From positions 922,660-986,659 of the forward strand of contig CAUYUJ010007446.1 of the NCBI GenBank assembly GCA_963575745.1: a DNA stretch of 64,000 nt, written 5' to 3'. Below are positions 21,031 to 31,329 of this stretch, piece by piece. The notes beneath the pieces were generated by a model. It was given only the letters and a program-made list of their open reading frames with translations, did no database searches and had not been told where the DNA came from. Source of the DNA: Prorocentrum cordatum. Its lineage: Eukaryota > Sar > Dinophyceae > Prorocentrales > Prorocentraceae. The translations under genes and the position numbers were made by a program. Each line of letters opens with the position of its first letter. The stretch's first letter is position 1.

Positions 21031-22250
21031 ATGCTGCAGGGCAACGTGACCCGCGCCACTGGTGAAGCAACGAACGCATGGCCTGAACCTATCAACGCCA
21101 ACAGGTACGCTGGTTGGGCGATCGAACGCGAGCCTGCCACGGTGGAAGAAACGAACGCCATCATGGCCAATTGGGACCCAATTGGGAGGAAACAGTTGAT
21201 CGTCCACAAGAGGAGGCTCAGAAGGCAGATGGGCGCAGAGACGCATGCCCAGTCGACCCCAGCCAGCATCCAGCATGTGAGTGCAGTAGGAAACCTCCAA
21301 ACACTGACCCTTTGGAAAGCTGAGCACGCTGGTGGATATTGGATCGAACATCGACATCATAGGCGTCAGCGCAGCAGAGATTTTGACCAACAATCCCGCC
21401 AGCATGGGCGCATGCCGAGGGTCATCAACCTGAAACAGCTGCTCTATGTTAGCGGAGTTGGCAGTGGCGCAGCTATTTGCCAGACCATGGGGGCGTTCAC
21501 GATCGCGTGCAAGTACCAACGCCACGATGAACCACGGACCGCAAAGGTAGACGCTCTTGTTGGTAACATCGCAGAGGGATCGGGATCATATCAGAGAGCC
21601 AAAAACGTTCAACCCCAGTTGCGAGTGCAAGCTGGGGTGCGTGTTTTTGCCCTCCACGAAACCACCTCCCTGGGTTGCACTTATTTCGGTTTTCGCAAAC
21701 CTTCATGTGCTGTTGCGCGTATTACGTGCTTTGTTTTTCCGATCTCTGGGGAAACCTTCACATCCGGTTGCGCGTAAAATTTTCGACGCGGTTCACCCGG
21801 GCTTGCACACCTAACTTCCTCTAAAACCTTCACCCCAGCTTGCGCTCGCATTTGGGGTTGCACGTTTTTTCCCCCCGATCAGATCTACCTGCCATCCTTG
21901 GCCCCACCCCCATGCAACCAAATAGGACAACCCTCATTTTGGAGCAGGGCAGGGGGCGCATTATATTCCCGGGCCCACGCGCGTATAAGGCGCAGCTGGG
22001 GAGAAGGCGCGCAGGTTCTGTTGCTGGAGAAGACGCCCTCAGGACACTAGCCATCCCATTTTTGATTAAGGGGGAGGCCGCTCCTGGAACAAAGGGCGAG
22101 TCAGCAGCTGAGACGTTCACCTACGTAAGTGCCGGGAGCAATCCCAGCACGAAACAGAGGCCGACCGTGGACAGGCCCCCCAAGCATTCCAGGACACTGG
22201 CGAGTACAATCGCGAAGCATTGGACCACTTCACGCCGTGGATGACGCGAT
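21031..22250 (+). pseudogene. Retroviral-type aspartic protease, split by an insertion
   Basis: This would cleave the polyprotein. FGKLSTLVDIGSNIDIIG at 21311-21364 contains the catalytic triplet as Asp-Ile-Gly-Ser at 21335 (usually D-T/S-G). The next frame, 21427-21591, gives LLYVSGVGSGAAICQ and a stretch ending AEGSGS. The domain then resumes at 21888 as PAILGPTPMQPNRTTLILEQ and a FPGP block, in a third frame. The material between, 21592-21885, is repetitive and not protease-like. Upstream, 21114-21310 in another frame leads into the domain. At least two frameshifts plus the insertion inactivate the reading as unspliced DNA. Confidence 0.62.
21592..21885 (+). other. Repetitive insertion (or intron) inside the protease region
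   Basis: About 290 bases separate GSGS from PAILG. They contain three to four diverged units of the form AACCTTCA...GTTGCGCGT, and TTGCGAGTGCAAGCTGGGGT is echoed later by TTGCGCTCGCATTTGGGGTT. Similar GATCA-type strings flank it: GATCATATC at about 21591 and GATCAGATC at about 21877. It may be an introner-like element, a spliced intron, or a satellite insertion. Confidence 0.55.
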
Positions 22251-23476
22251 CACCGCGATGGCCAGCTCGACCATGGACCACTGGCGTCGATCTGATCGTC
22301 CAGTGGATCGCTGTGAGATGACCAGGACGCTGCTTGCAGGCATCAACCACAAGGTGACATAAGCAGCTGACAAGTGGGATCGAGACCCAATGACAAATGT
22401 GTTCATCCACGCCTGGAGGAGGCATAGGGCCGGCTCGCCGGCAGCCCCAACGTGTCGAGGGCGGCCATGCCCAGAGAGAATTGGGGCACTATCCCGATTG
22501 CGGAGGACATGCCACCGGTCTTCCACATCGGAGACCCTAATTCGTCGTCGCACAACGCCGCCGAGCAGAGCACCAGCGGGGGCAGGACGTACTCTAGCGA
22601 CGAAACGCCGGGCATCCTTCCCCACATAGATGACCTTCGTTCACGGGGGCAGGCGGGCCTTCTGGCCAAGCCTGCTTGCTACCCCAACGGGGCCAGATGC
22701 GCGGGCGCGCGCCTTATAATGCAGATTCAGCTTGGACACGCGTTCCACAACCAACGCGGCCTTATATCACTCTAGAGCTTTGTTTATAGAGGATATCCAC
22801 GCGGCTTCCACCGAACTACGCCGTCGAGGATATATGGGCGATCGTATCGCACAAAACGAGGTAATGACATCGACGGGGACACAATATCTCGGAGGAACCC
22901 TATCTGCACACTGCACTCCTATTCTGGGTGGCCGCGAGACAGATGTTGGACCGAGGTGTCGTTCACAGCGTATCGTGGTGCGACGCATGAGATCTGACAG
23001 CCGACGGTCATGCCAAAGACTGCATTGATCGTGAACTACTACTGCAGGCGCAAGTAGGAGGTCCACAAGTACGCACCTTATCGAGGCAACAAAGCAACAG
23101 CATCAACTTCGGGATGCCTAGTCAGGGCTAGCGGATGCAGCATATGATCGGCGAATTTACAGCCAATCTGAGCTCGGGCGCGGGCAATATACACGAATTT
23201 GCCGGATGCGGGCCACCCTGTTTTGATGCTTGACGGTTTGGTCCGGCATCCTTCTTTTTCGCGCGTGTTGGCGTCTGACAGTTTGGTCAGACGCCCCCTT
23301 AGTATTCCTTGGATAATTACGTGGTTTTGCCCGTGGCTATCCACAAGAATTTGCGGTCGGTCACGTTGTCGTGACTGTGGCCAACCCAATATGCTCTGCT
23401 CTGTCACTTGCTCGCCTTTACTTCTTGCGCTGCGGGGGGAGTAACACACTGATTCGCCTCCCTGGCCACTGTCATT
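22251..23476 (+). pseudogene. Decayed 3' interior of the LTR element
   Basis: No integrase or reverse transcriptase core is visible. In the frame of 22732-23028, DIHAASTELRRRGYMGDRIA then STGTQYLGGTLSAHC (about 22786-22914) resembles the end of a copia RNase H domain, where a TK-type motif follows an ADALTK-like block. This is weak. If right, the deletion removed integrase, reverse transcriptase and most of RNase H. The rest is short frames only. Confidence 0.3.
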
Positions 23477-23865
23477 TGTTCCGGGACAGGATGTAGCGTT
23501 CGACCCTTTCCCTCCTCGATTTTGAACGGAGCTAGGTGGGGGGTTTGCATAGCGATCGCTATATCCAACCGGCGCTGCGCTGGCTCAAGGCAGCGCTGCC
23601 TTTTTCTGCATACCACGAGCCCACGTGGCGCAATTGAGTGGGAATGTTGGATAAGGTCACGTCCGCCGATGGTTCATCTCCCTATCTCACGTCTTGCCTT
23701 CCATGTCTTATTATGCTTGCCCTCAATGGAGAAACTATGGGATACGTCGGTGCGTCTCCGACGTCATCCTAAGCAGCAGGGTCTCATACCATTACCTCTA
23801 TGGACCTTCTGATCTTTGCATGTTTTTCTTCCCCCCCGGATAACCGACCCGGGCTATCACCAACA
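23477..23865 (+). repeat. 3' LTR
   Basis: It begins TGTTCC and ends CCAACA. It is 389 bases against 386 for the 5' copy and is collinear with it throughout, though clearly diverged. A G-rich GCGGGGGGAG at about 23434 lies upstream but not next to the LTR, so a polypurine primer site is only possible. Confidence 0.72.
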
Positions 23866-24224
23866 AACATGAAAACGTTTTCCAAACGTGTTTTAGGGAA
23901 CCCAACCATGTGCAGTTGTCAAGACTACAGTTGCGAATCTCGTCTTCGGTGGAGCCTCCTGCGGAGCCACGGAACGGCGGGTGTCAGTGGTGCCTTTGGT
24001 AGAGTTCCTGGTGCCCCCTCCCTCCCCTCCCCCACACTGGATCAATCTGGGCCACCGCCGATTGAAGAAAAACTTGGGCGGCGCCAGGCCCCCGAGCCCG
24101 GTGCCGGCGCCGCGGCGGCGGCGGCCTCGGGCGCGCCGGACAGGGGCGCGCACTGGCGGGTGGTGGAGAGGGCCTCGGGCTGGACCTTCTCGTCGCTGGG
24201 CGAGCGCGGCCCGCCGGGCCGCTC
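23866..24224. other. Unique sequence, nothing recognised
   Basis: GC-rich sequence after the LTR. Long Ala/Gly/Arg-rich frames on both strands show no domain. Confidence 0.4.
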
Positions 24225-24335
24225 CGAGGACCGAGGATCCGAGGCCCGAGGCTTGAGGGTCAAGGTTCCGAGGATCGAGGTTCGAGGACCGAGGACCGAG
24301 GGTCCAAGGTCGAGGACCGAGGGTCAGGGGCCGTC
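24225..24335 (+). repeat. GAGG-heptamer array (GAGGNTC/GAGGACC)
   Basis: Seven-base units such as GAGGTTC, GAGGACC and GAGGATC recur about 14 times with some length changes. The same heptamer forms arrays at 26360-26445 and 54057-54620. Confidence 0.8.
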
Positions 24336-24799
24336 GCGCTATGTCTCTCGACGGTTTCTCTTCCGAGAGCAGGAGGGGGATTTGGCATCGCTCGGACGTG
24401 TGCACTTTTTTCGGCGAGGGCCATCGAGGTGCCTTCTAGGCCATGTTGTGGACAAAGACGCACGGATCCGACAAATGCACGGGAATGGACGCCCGCAAAA
24501 GGGGGGCGCCATAGGCTCACGGGGAGCGGGATGCATCGATTCCCGATCGCCCATTCATCGCCGATAGGGGCGCGGTAGCCCAATTCCCGCCCAGGAACGC
24601 GTTGATTCGCTATCTCGGGGAGTTTATTCCTTAGCATCAGTGATGTGTATCCTCCGATTCCATGTCGACGCTTCCACCCCTGAGCCGCACCCCGCCCCCC
24701 ACCCCCGACGGCCCCCATCGGGAGGGAGGCCCGAGATTCGAGGTTTGAGCATGTGAGTGTTTCTTTTTGGCTTGGGGCATGAGGGGCGTCATGGCCCTC
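24336..24799. other. Unique sequence, nothing recognised
   Basis: Non-repetitive sequence with a 693-base minus frame (24260-24952) that runs into triplet repeats. No domain is recognisable, so I do not call a gene. Confidence 0.4.
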
Positions 24800-25432
24800 A
24801 CCCCCCCCTATGACGTAACGCTCCCCCCCCCAGAGCGCTGTGGGGACTGCCGCCGTGCGCATCGGTATCCTCATAGGCGTCCGCATTGGAATCCGAATAG
24901 GAGTCTGGTCCGCAGTCATCATCGTCGTCGTCGTCGTCGTCATCGTCGTCATCGTCGTCGTCGTGTTCGTCGCTCGTCAGTCGTCGCTCGTCGCTCATCG
25001 TCGTTGTGGTCGACGACGGCAATCATCTGGGGGGGGCAGAGGGGGCCCATGACGTCACGTTTCGCGCCGGCTGCGTCTGGGAATGCCTAGGAATGACCGA
25101 CGACCACGGGTAGCAGCAGCATGTGCGTGGCGATCTGCGCCACAGCGCCTGTGTACACCACAGAACCCGCGTGCACCACAGCGCCTGTGTACACTACGCC
25201 GCCTGTGTACACCACAGCAGCCGCGTGCAAAACAGCGCCAGTGTGTGCCGCAGTGCCTGCGGGCACCACAGCGCTTGTGTACACCACAGCGCCTGCGTAC
25301 ACCACATCAGCACATCAGTCGTGTGCAACACAGCACCAGTGTACACTACGATGCCTGCGTACACTACAGCGCCTGTGTATACCATAGCGCCTGTGTGCAC
25401 CACAGCAGCCGTGTGCAACAAAGCACCGCTGC
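24800..25432 (+). repeat. Left arm of a large inverted duplication with an 18-bp minisatellite
   Basis: From 25125 to 25432 an 18-bp unit close to CACAGCGCCTGTGTACAC repeats about 17 times. Just outside, GCAGCATG...GCGATCTGC (25105-25130) and a C-run/TATGACGTAA/C-run block (24800-24835) are matched in reverse complement at 26190-26318. A degenerate GTC run (24915-25015) lies between. Thr/Ala/Val- and His/Ser/Cys-rich frames are repeat translations. Confidence 0.85.
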
Positions 25433-25912
25433 TGCATAGAGAAGTCCAAAAGGAATCCTTATGCCCGTGGAATCAGCAAAAACACATGGTTTTTATATGA
25501 TTTGGAAAGATATCGTTATGGAAAAAAGCAGCGCCCGCTGGAATGTACAGCAAGGTTGGCCGTCCGAGAACCAAGTGTATTGATTATATTGACCATTCTG
25601 CGGTGCACGCTGATATGCGCACGTGCGCCGTAGCGCTGACTCGCACGACAGGGGGAAGCGTGAGGGAGGAGGAGGAAGAGGAGGAAGAAGCGGAGGAGGA
25701 GGCGGAGGTGGAGGAGGAAGGATGAGGAGGAAGAGGCGGAGGAGGAGGAGGAGGAGGAGGAAGAGGCGGAGGAGGAGGCGGAGGTGGAGGAGGAGGGAGG
25801 AGGGAAGAACGTCGCATTCTATTGTCAGCGTTTCCCTGGCGTGGCGTGTAGCTGTCCGCAGCAGATCTTCACCGACATGCTCTTTCTACGTGTCCTACGC
25901 ACGCAGGCACTG
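25433..25912. repeat. Spacer of the inverted duplication, with GGA repeat
   Basis: Unique sequence at 25433-25654 is followed by a GGA/GAGGCG microsatellite at 25655-25802. No gene is visible. Confidence 0.7.
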
Positions 25913-26318
25913 TAATGTACACCAGCGGTGCGTTGCATGCGGATGTTGTGGTGCAGACAGGCGCCATGATGTGCACAGGCGCTGCAATGCACGCAAGCAT
26001 TGCGGTGTACACAGGCGCTGTGTTGCACATGGCTGCTGCGGTGTACACATTCGATGTGGTGTACACCGGCGCTGTGGTGTACACAGGCGCTGCGTTGCAC
26101 ACGGCTGTTACGGTGTACGCAGGCGCTATGGTGTACACGAGCGTTGTGGTGCACGCAAGCATTGTGGTGTACACAGGCGCTGTGGGGCAGATCGCTACCT
26201 ACATGCTGCTCGCGTCGTCGTCGCGTTCGTCGCTCATCGTCGTCGTGCGCGCGGGCGCGTCTGTGGCGCTGGAGCCACACGGCGGGGGGGGGGCATTACG
26301 TCATACCCCCCCCCAGAC
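25913..26318 (-). repeat. Right arm of the inverted duplication
   Basis: GTGTACACAGGCGCTGTG and variants repeat every 18 bases at 25915-26190, the reverse complement of the left-arm unit. The flank 26190-26210 matches 25105-25130 inverted, and the G-run/CATTACGTCATA/C-run block at 26283-26315 matches 24800-24835 inverted. Confidence 0.85.
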
Positions 26319-26359
26319 GCCCGTCATCGCCGAAAATATAGAAACATTCTCCATCGATG

Positions 26360-26445
26360 TCTGAGGATCGATGTTCGCGGCTCGAGGCTCCGGGCTCGAG
26401 GTTCGAGGCTCGAGGAGCGAGGCTCGAGGCTCGAGGTGATGGGGG
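26360..26445 (+). repeat. GAGG-heptamer array
   Basis: GAGGCTC and GAGGTTC heptamers repeat about 11 times, the same unit as at 24225 and 54057. Confidence 0.82.
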
Positions 26446-27015
26446 GTCGACGGTGAATGGCGTCCGCGGGGGCCTCTGGAGGACGTCCGCGGGGGCCCCC
26501 GGGACCTCCGAAGACGTCCAGCGACCTCCAGAGAGTGTCCGCCGCCGCCGCTGTCGCCGTCGTTCGTCGTCGTTCGTCGTCGTTCGTCGTGGTCGTCGTC
26601 GTTGCTGCCTTGCCCCCCAGCGGTTCCTGGAGGAGTCGCTGGGCTGGACCATCCCGCCGCTGTGCGATCCGCTCCTCGCCCGTCGCTTCGTCCATCTCCT
26701 GCTGTTTCTGCACCTCGGAGGCGGTAAGACGAGAAGTGCAACAACCACGCGTGCGTAGCAGGGTTGCACGGCAAAGTACCGATCGAACTCAGAATTATGC
26801 ATAATCAGGGGAATGCGAGAGACAGAGAGAGAGAGAGAGAGAAACAAGCAAAGAGCGAGCGAGAGAAAGCACAGTACTCTGAAACAGTATGTATTTGTTC
26901 TCAAGCTAGTTCTCATCGGATCCAGCTCCTCCTCCTTATCTTCCTCCTCCTCCCACCACATTGTGGACTCCAGCGAATTGTTCCTCCTCCTCCTCCTCCT
27001 TTTCCTGTTCTTCCG
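26446..27015. other. Unique sequence with GTC, GA and CCT tracts
   Basis: A GTCGTTC-type triplet stretch lies at about 26535-26605, a GA dinucleotide run at 26817-26842 and CCT tracts at 26929-26955 and 26982-27010. The last tract abuts the spliced leader and is a polypyrimidine stretch. No gene is recognised. Confidence 0.6.
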
Positions 27016-27051
27016 TCCGTAGCCATTTTGGCTCAAGCATTCTGGCACGAG
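27016..27051 (+). promoter_or_regulatory. Genomic copy of the dinoflagellate spliced leader plus a relict second copy
   Basis: 27016-27037 is identical to the 22-nt dinoflagellate spliced leader: T at the variable first position, then CCGTAGCC..., ending ...TTTTGGCTCAAG. It is followed at once by CATTCTGGCACGAG (27038-27051), which matches the last 14 bases of the leader with three differences. Leaders are normally added to mRNA by trans-splicing. A DNA copy at the start of a LINE implies that a trans-spliced transcript was reverse-transcribed. Confidence 0.93.
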
Positions 27052-27236
27052 CGGGTGCAGGGAGGTTTCTAGGTGGCCTTTTTCACCTCACACTTCCCCA
27101 GTCACATTTTGTGCGCACCCATTCGGCCAGGCCTCGCGCCGTCACGAGGTGCTTGGGGGACAGCACGTCTCCCGCGCCAGTGTGCCGGCGATCGTGCTGA
27201 CGAAAGCGAGGCGGGCTGCAGAAACAATCTTGCACC

Positions 27237-28322
27237 ATGTCGCGGGCATGGTCGAAGTGCGGGAAATGCCACACCACTGAGTGGAACGACGTTCTCAGCA
27301 GTCGCGATTGCCGTTGCAACAGATGCAATTCCACAGTCAAGCTGTAATTCCGCCAAAAAGCAGAATCAGAACGACGATTCTGCGCTGTTGCTGAGTCTTC
27401 TTCTTCCAGGTCCGTCCAAGGACAAGGGCAAGAACAGGGGCGGTAACGGCAAGGGCACCGCAGATGTACCCCCTAAGCAGGCGTGCGAGCACATGCTCGC
27501 GACCATGCTGAGCTCTACGACCGACCTGGCAGTCAAGCAGGCCCTGCTGCAGCAGCTCCAGCTGCTCGAGCAGCAGGACGCGGCGCCCATGCCGCCTCGC
27601 CTGCGGAAGCTGTTCGTCGGGCCGAAGGAGCTTGGAAAGATGCAAAGGCCAAGTGTGAGCTGGCTTGTCTACATTCGGCACGCATTCGGGAGCAGTTAGA
27701 ACGGGCAGTCGAGAAGGATAGTGGCACCATCAAGATCTTAGCGGAGGCCGAGGTCGCGCGCAAGCTTGCAGCTCGCGCCCTGGCCGCAGCCGTCCTTCCT
27801 GATCAAGCAGTTACAGCTTCGCAGACAGAGAAGCCGTCAGAGAAGCAGTTCGCAGACTTCCAATGGGATGAGGAGTTTTTTTTTCAGCAGGTGGAGAGCG
27901 GGGAGTTCGAGTGCGAGGCGACGGAGCGCGAGGAGCTCCTGAAGCTCAAAGCGGACTTCGAAGCCACTAGGGACCATATCAACACTACCAGTGAGCAGGT
28001 CACATCGTGGAAGGCGCGAGGCACTGCCATGAAGGAGGAGGCGACCCAGCGCATGATGAAGAAGCGGAAGGGCAACGACAGCCAGGCGGCCCCCTCTCGG
28101 GAGGCTGCCGCCACCACCGGTGGCGAGGCCGCGACTCCTGCCCAGGGGCCGCCAGGTTCCAGCGGGGGCCCTGCGACGGACGCTGCGCCGCAGTCGCAGG
28201 AGCAGCAGGGGATCGACAAGCAGAAGGCTGTCGAGGCGGAGATCGAGCGCATCAGGAAGGCGAAGCAGGCGGGGGTGGATGCAGCCACCAAGGCGGCTTC
28301 GCTCAAGACAGCGAGCGCGTGA
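27237..28322 (+). pseudogene. LINE A ORF1 (nucleic-acid-binding protein)
   Basis: The ATG at 27237 opens MSRAWSKCGKCHTTEWND, continuing to CRCNRC. This is a four-cysteine zinc-ribbon-like motif (C-x2-C ... C-x2-C) typical of this dinoflagellate ORF1 type. The frame stops at 27345. Coding resumes in a second frame (about 27348-27636, Lys/Gly-rich then Gln/Leu-rich), then a third (about 27600-28322). The third has Lys/Glu/Ala-rich coiled-coil stretches such as KAKCELACLHSARIREQLER, an acidic DFQWDEEFFFQQVESGEFE segment and an Ala/Gly/Pro-rich tail. ORF1 proteins coat LINE RNA. Two frameshifts disable it. Confidence 0.7.
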
Positions 28323-28439
28323 GATGAGGCCCCCCTCGCGGGGGCTGGGTCTGACCATGCAGGTGCAGGCTAGGAGGAGACGCTCGACATCTCTACTTCG
28401 CCTACAGCTTCGGGCGCCAGCTTATCGGACGGGGATAGC

Positions 28440-29468
28440 GTGGTCACCCAATTATTGTTCGCGAACATAACCATCCTCGGCAAGAAATCTTGGAGTTATA
28501 TCCACGAGCTACATCATCGCAAGGTGTTTCAATACTTGGGTCTGTGAGAGTCGCATGTGGGCGCGAAAGGGGAGGCCATTTGGACATCTCAGTTTCGCTC
28601 AGCTAAGTTCAAAGCCCTGACCAATCCAGCCAGACCGCCAGGCAGACTTCGTGCAACGGCTTCGGGAACATTGCGCGCCAATGAAGGAGGCGAGCTTTTC
28701 CTCGCCCAAGGCCATCGCCAGGTCCAGCATCTCACTCGCAATCTCGGGGGACTAGGAGGGCTCTGCAGCGACGGCGCTGACGTGTTGGACGGGTTCCTTC
28801 CTGTCGTCGTTCGTCAACGGGGCCATAGCTTAGTCATCGTGATTTGCTACGGCCACAACTCTATGGGCTACGCGGGGGACAACATTCGTATATTTGCCAA
28901 GTTAGGTAGTGTTCTCTGTGCTTTGTAACTTTCCTGGATCGCGATAGGGGACTTTAACATCCCTGCCCCCGCCCTCGCCTCTGTGGGTTTCGTCGACAAA
29001 GTGGGGGGCGCGGCGTGGCAGGCCCCGATCGAGTCCACGTGTATCAGTGCCCAGGGAGCGTCGCACATTGATTACGCTCTTGCTTCCCCTGCCGCCGCCC
29101 CCTACATTCTGGGGCTCCACGTTGTCCTAGATGTACCCTGGAGGCCTCACGTAGGCCTCGCTCTCCAGCTCCGTGGCTCGGGGGCGCAGCTCATCGCTCG
29201 CTCGCCGCGCCTGGCCGAGGGGCCCCCGCGGGTGGATCGCCCCCGAGCGGCCCCTCAGGAGGGCAGCAAGTCCTCGCGAGCAAAGCAGGAGCTAGCCACC
29301 AAGAGAGCCCTTTCGCTTCGAAAGCAGGTCGAACAATCGGCTTTTCTTTACAGGGATCTCTGGGATAGGGAGCCCATTGGCAACGCAGGGCCGCCTGCCA
29401 CCCAAAACGAGCAGGGGCCTTCGGCCACCCCCCAGCGCCCTACCTCACTCCACCAGAGGCCGTCGTAA
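28440..29468 (+). pseudogene. LINE A ORF2: APE-type endonuclease domain
   Basis: This domain would nick target DNA for target-primed reverse transcription. It reads VVTQLLFANIT, then after an in-frame TGA (28545) ESHV, the position of the catalytic Glu. After a further in-frame TAA (28926) comes WIAIGDFNIP at 28935-28964, the GDxN catalytic block, then HIDYALAS (about 29067) and a VPWRPHVGLAL block (about 29136) where SDHx normally sits. One frame runs throughout. A linker with RDLWDREPIG follows. Only about 120 bases separate ORF1 from ORF2. Confidence 0.75.
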
Positions 29469-30482
29469 CTGGCGACACGTGGGGCGAGGGCAAATTGGAT
29501 CCGCGGGCTGACGAGTCCAGTTTTCACCCGGCTGTGGGCGCGTGCCGCGTCGAGGGGGAACATAGCCTGCCCGTCTCTCAAAGGAGTGCTCCGGCCGTGA
29601 ATTCCTTTGTTGCCGACGGTCCTTCAGCGTCTAATCCAGGGAACGATTAAAGGACCTCCCCGAGCGAGACCCCGACCCCAGAGCAGGCAGCCGACAGCCG
29701 GATCTCTCCCGACCCTTCCACTCCCTCTGCCGCTGCCTCTGCTGGCGTCGCTCTCCCAATTCCTGCTGATATGTGGCCCTCGGCTCGAACCAGTTCTGGC
29801 TTCTAGCCTCAGGCTGAACATCAGGCGTGGGCCCCATTCGCGAGTCACTGGCGCATCAAACAGCTGGGGAACATATCCTTCCAATCAGTGGAGTGTTTGC
29901 TGGATGGAGCGATGCTGTTGGGAAGTGCATTCTGTGGCATCATGGTCAGGGTCAAGACTGCAGTGAGCCCACTCGCGCCACAGGTCCCCGACTTGAGGTG
30001 CATCGAGTTCAAGATAGTTCTCATTTTCGAGATATGCCTTTTTACGACACTGCGGCCAACTGGTGGGCTCGGGCCCTCACGCTCACCCGACGAGTCATGC
30101 ATCGCGTGGCCAAGAAGGGCGGTTGCAAGCAGGTGCAGGCTCTGTCGGCGGCGGCGATCAAGCTGGTTGGCCACTATCCCGATGGGGCGCGCACATGCGC
30201 TGGCAAGGCTCCGACGGCACCAACGCGGCAGGACTGGCAGCAGTTTCCCGGGCATCTGCGGGAACGGACGTTCGAGAGGCTGGAGGCGGCTTGCTGTGAG
30301 TTGGAGAGTATTTGTAGACGGTCTCGCACGAAGGCCATCAGCAGTTCCTTGCGCGATTTCAAACAGTGGATCATGGACAATGAGAATACAGGCGCAATAG
30401 TCAGGTCTACCAAGCTTTCTGCTTTTTCCAGTAGCGAGATCGACGACGGCATGGCAGGTGCGATTTTGCACCCAAGGACGCG
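29469..30482 (+). pseudogene. LINE A ORF2: linker between endonuclease and RT
   Basis: 29469-30040 is frame-broken and poorly conserved. 30050-30380 is coding-like in the frame of 29827, with Trp/Arg/Lys/Glu-rich helical sequence (WWARALTLTRRVMHRVAKKG and later RDFKQWIMDNENTG). Its position and composition fit the inter-domain linker of dinoflagellate LINE ORF2. Its own function is unknown. Confidence 0.5.
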
Positions 30483-31329
30483 GTGGATAAGAAGACGGCT
30501 CACTGGCACGACCTTTGGAAGACAAAGCAGCACATCGATGCCGGCCAGGTCCGCACTCTTTTCGATCGCATCAGGCAGCAGGCCCGTGAAGAGGCTTTTT
30601 TACCGTTAACTGTAGATGAGGCAGGACGGGCTATCAAAGGCATGAAAGGACAAGTTGGGCAAGGCCTCGATCGCATTTGCCCTGCTGATCTGGACCGATT
30701 GCCGCTCGAGGCCATCGTCGAACTAACGTTATTTTCCAACGCGGTCGAGCAGTGCGGTACTTGGCCATGGCAAGTATTAGCAGTGCTGGGGAGAATCTTG
30801 CCGGAGAAATCAACAGGCGACCGCGTCATCGGCTTAGTCTGTGTTCTTTGTCGAGTCTGGTCCTTGGCCAGAGAACCAAAAATTAAAGAGTGGAACGCCA
30901 GTAGTCATGCAGCTGGGGATGCAGCATGCGCGGGCAGTGCTGCCCTGAAAGAAGCATCTATGTGAGCCATGGATGAGGAACTTTTTTTGTCGGCTACGTT
31001 CCTCCCGCGGCCATGCGTTGCTGGATGCCAAATCATTGTGCGACGAGATTGAATGGTGCATTTTAGTGGATCGCGCTTCGGAGTGCAATTTCCCAGCCAC
31101 CACTCTTGGACTGGAGTTGCAGATATGCGCGGGCCCACGCCCCTTGGCTCAGGCCAATACAATTTCACGACCTTTCCAAGCGACGCGATCCATCATTCAA
31201 GGATTGCGCAGCGGAGCTCGTTTCGCCAAGTGCACGACGAATGCGGCCATGCTTAATTTTACAACATGCCATCTTCATCTCTCGGAGCGCCTGCGGGTGG
31301 ATCACGGCGACATGTGGCAGAGGTGTTAG
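30483..31329 (+). pseudogene. LINE A ORF2: reverse transcriptase
   Basis: The first part, 30483-30962, contains GQGLDRICPADLDRLPLEAI, WPWQVLAVLGRILPEKSTGD then VIGLVCVLCRVWS, matching RT blocks before motif A in dinoflagellate LINEs. A stop at 30963 is followed by a second frame (30973-31326) with EIEWCILVDRASECNFPATT, then RSIIQGLRSGARFAK (motif B region) and RVDHGDMW at about 31296 where YVDD is expected. The second catalytic Asp is read as His, so the polymerase is dead as well as frameshifted. Confidence 0.78.

Larger units (their letters stand above)
14013..23865 (+). mobile_element. Ty1/copia-like LTR retrotransposon, dinoflagellate type, decayed
   Basis: Two related direct repeats of 386 and 389 bases bound about 9.1 kb. 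The interior runs, left to right: a Gag-like region ending in a CCHC zinc knuckle, Cys/His-rich segments, a RING-like domain, and a pepsin-type aspartic protease. That order resembles dinoflagellate copia-like elements. No DDE integrase or reverse transcriptase motif was found, and only about 1.2 kb lies between the protease region and the 3' LTR. I infer an internal deletion that made the copy non-autonomous. The LTRs differ at many positions, so the insertion is old. No matching target-site duplication was seen. Confidence 0.78.

Noticed and set aside
23579-23590. Spliced-leader end (GGCTCAAG) in the 3' LTR
   Set aside because: Only eight bases match and the 5' LTR has GGCTTAAGG at the same place, so it is LTR sequence.
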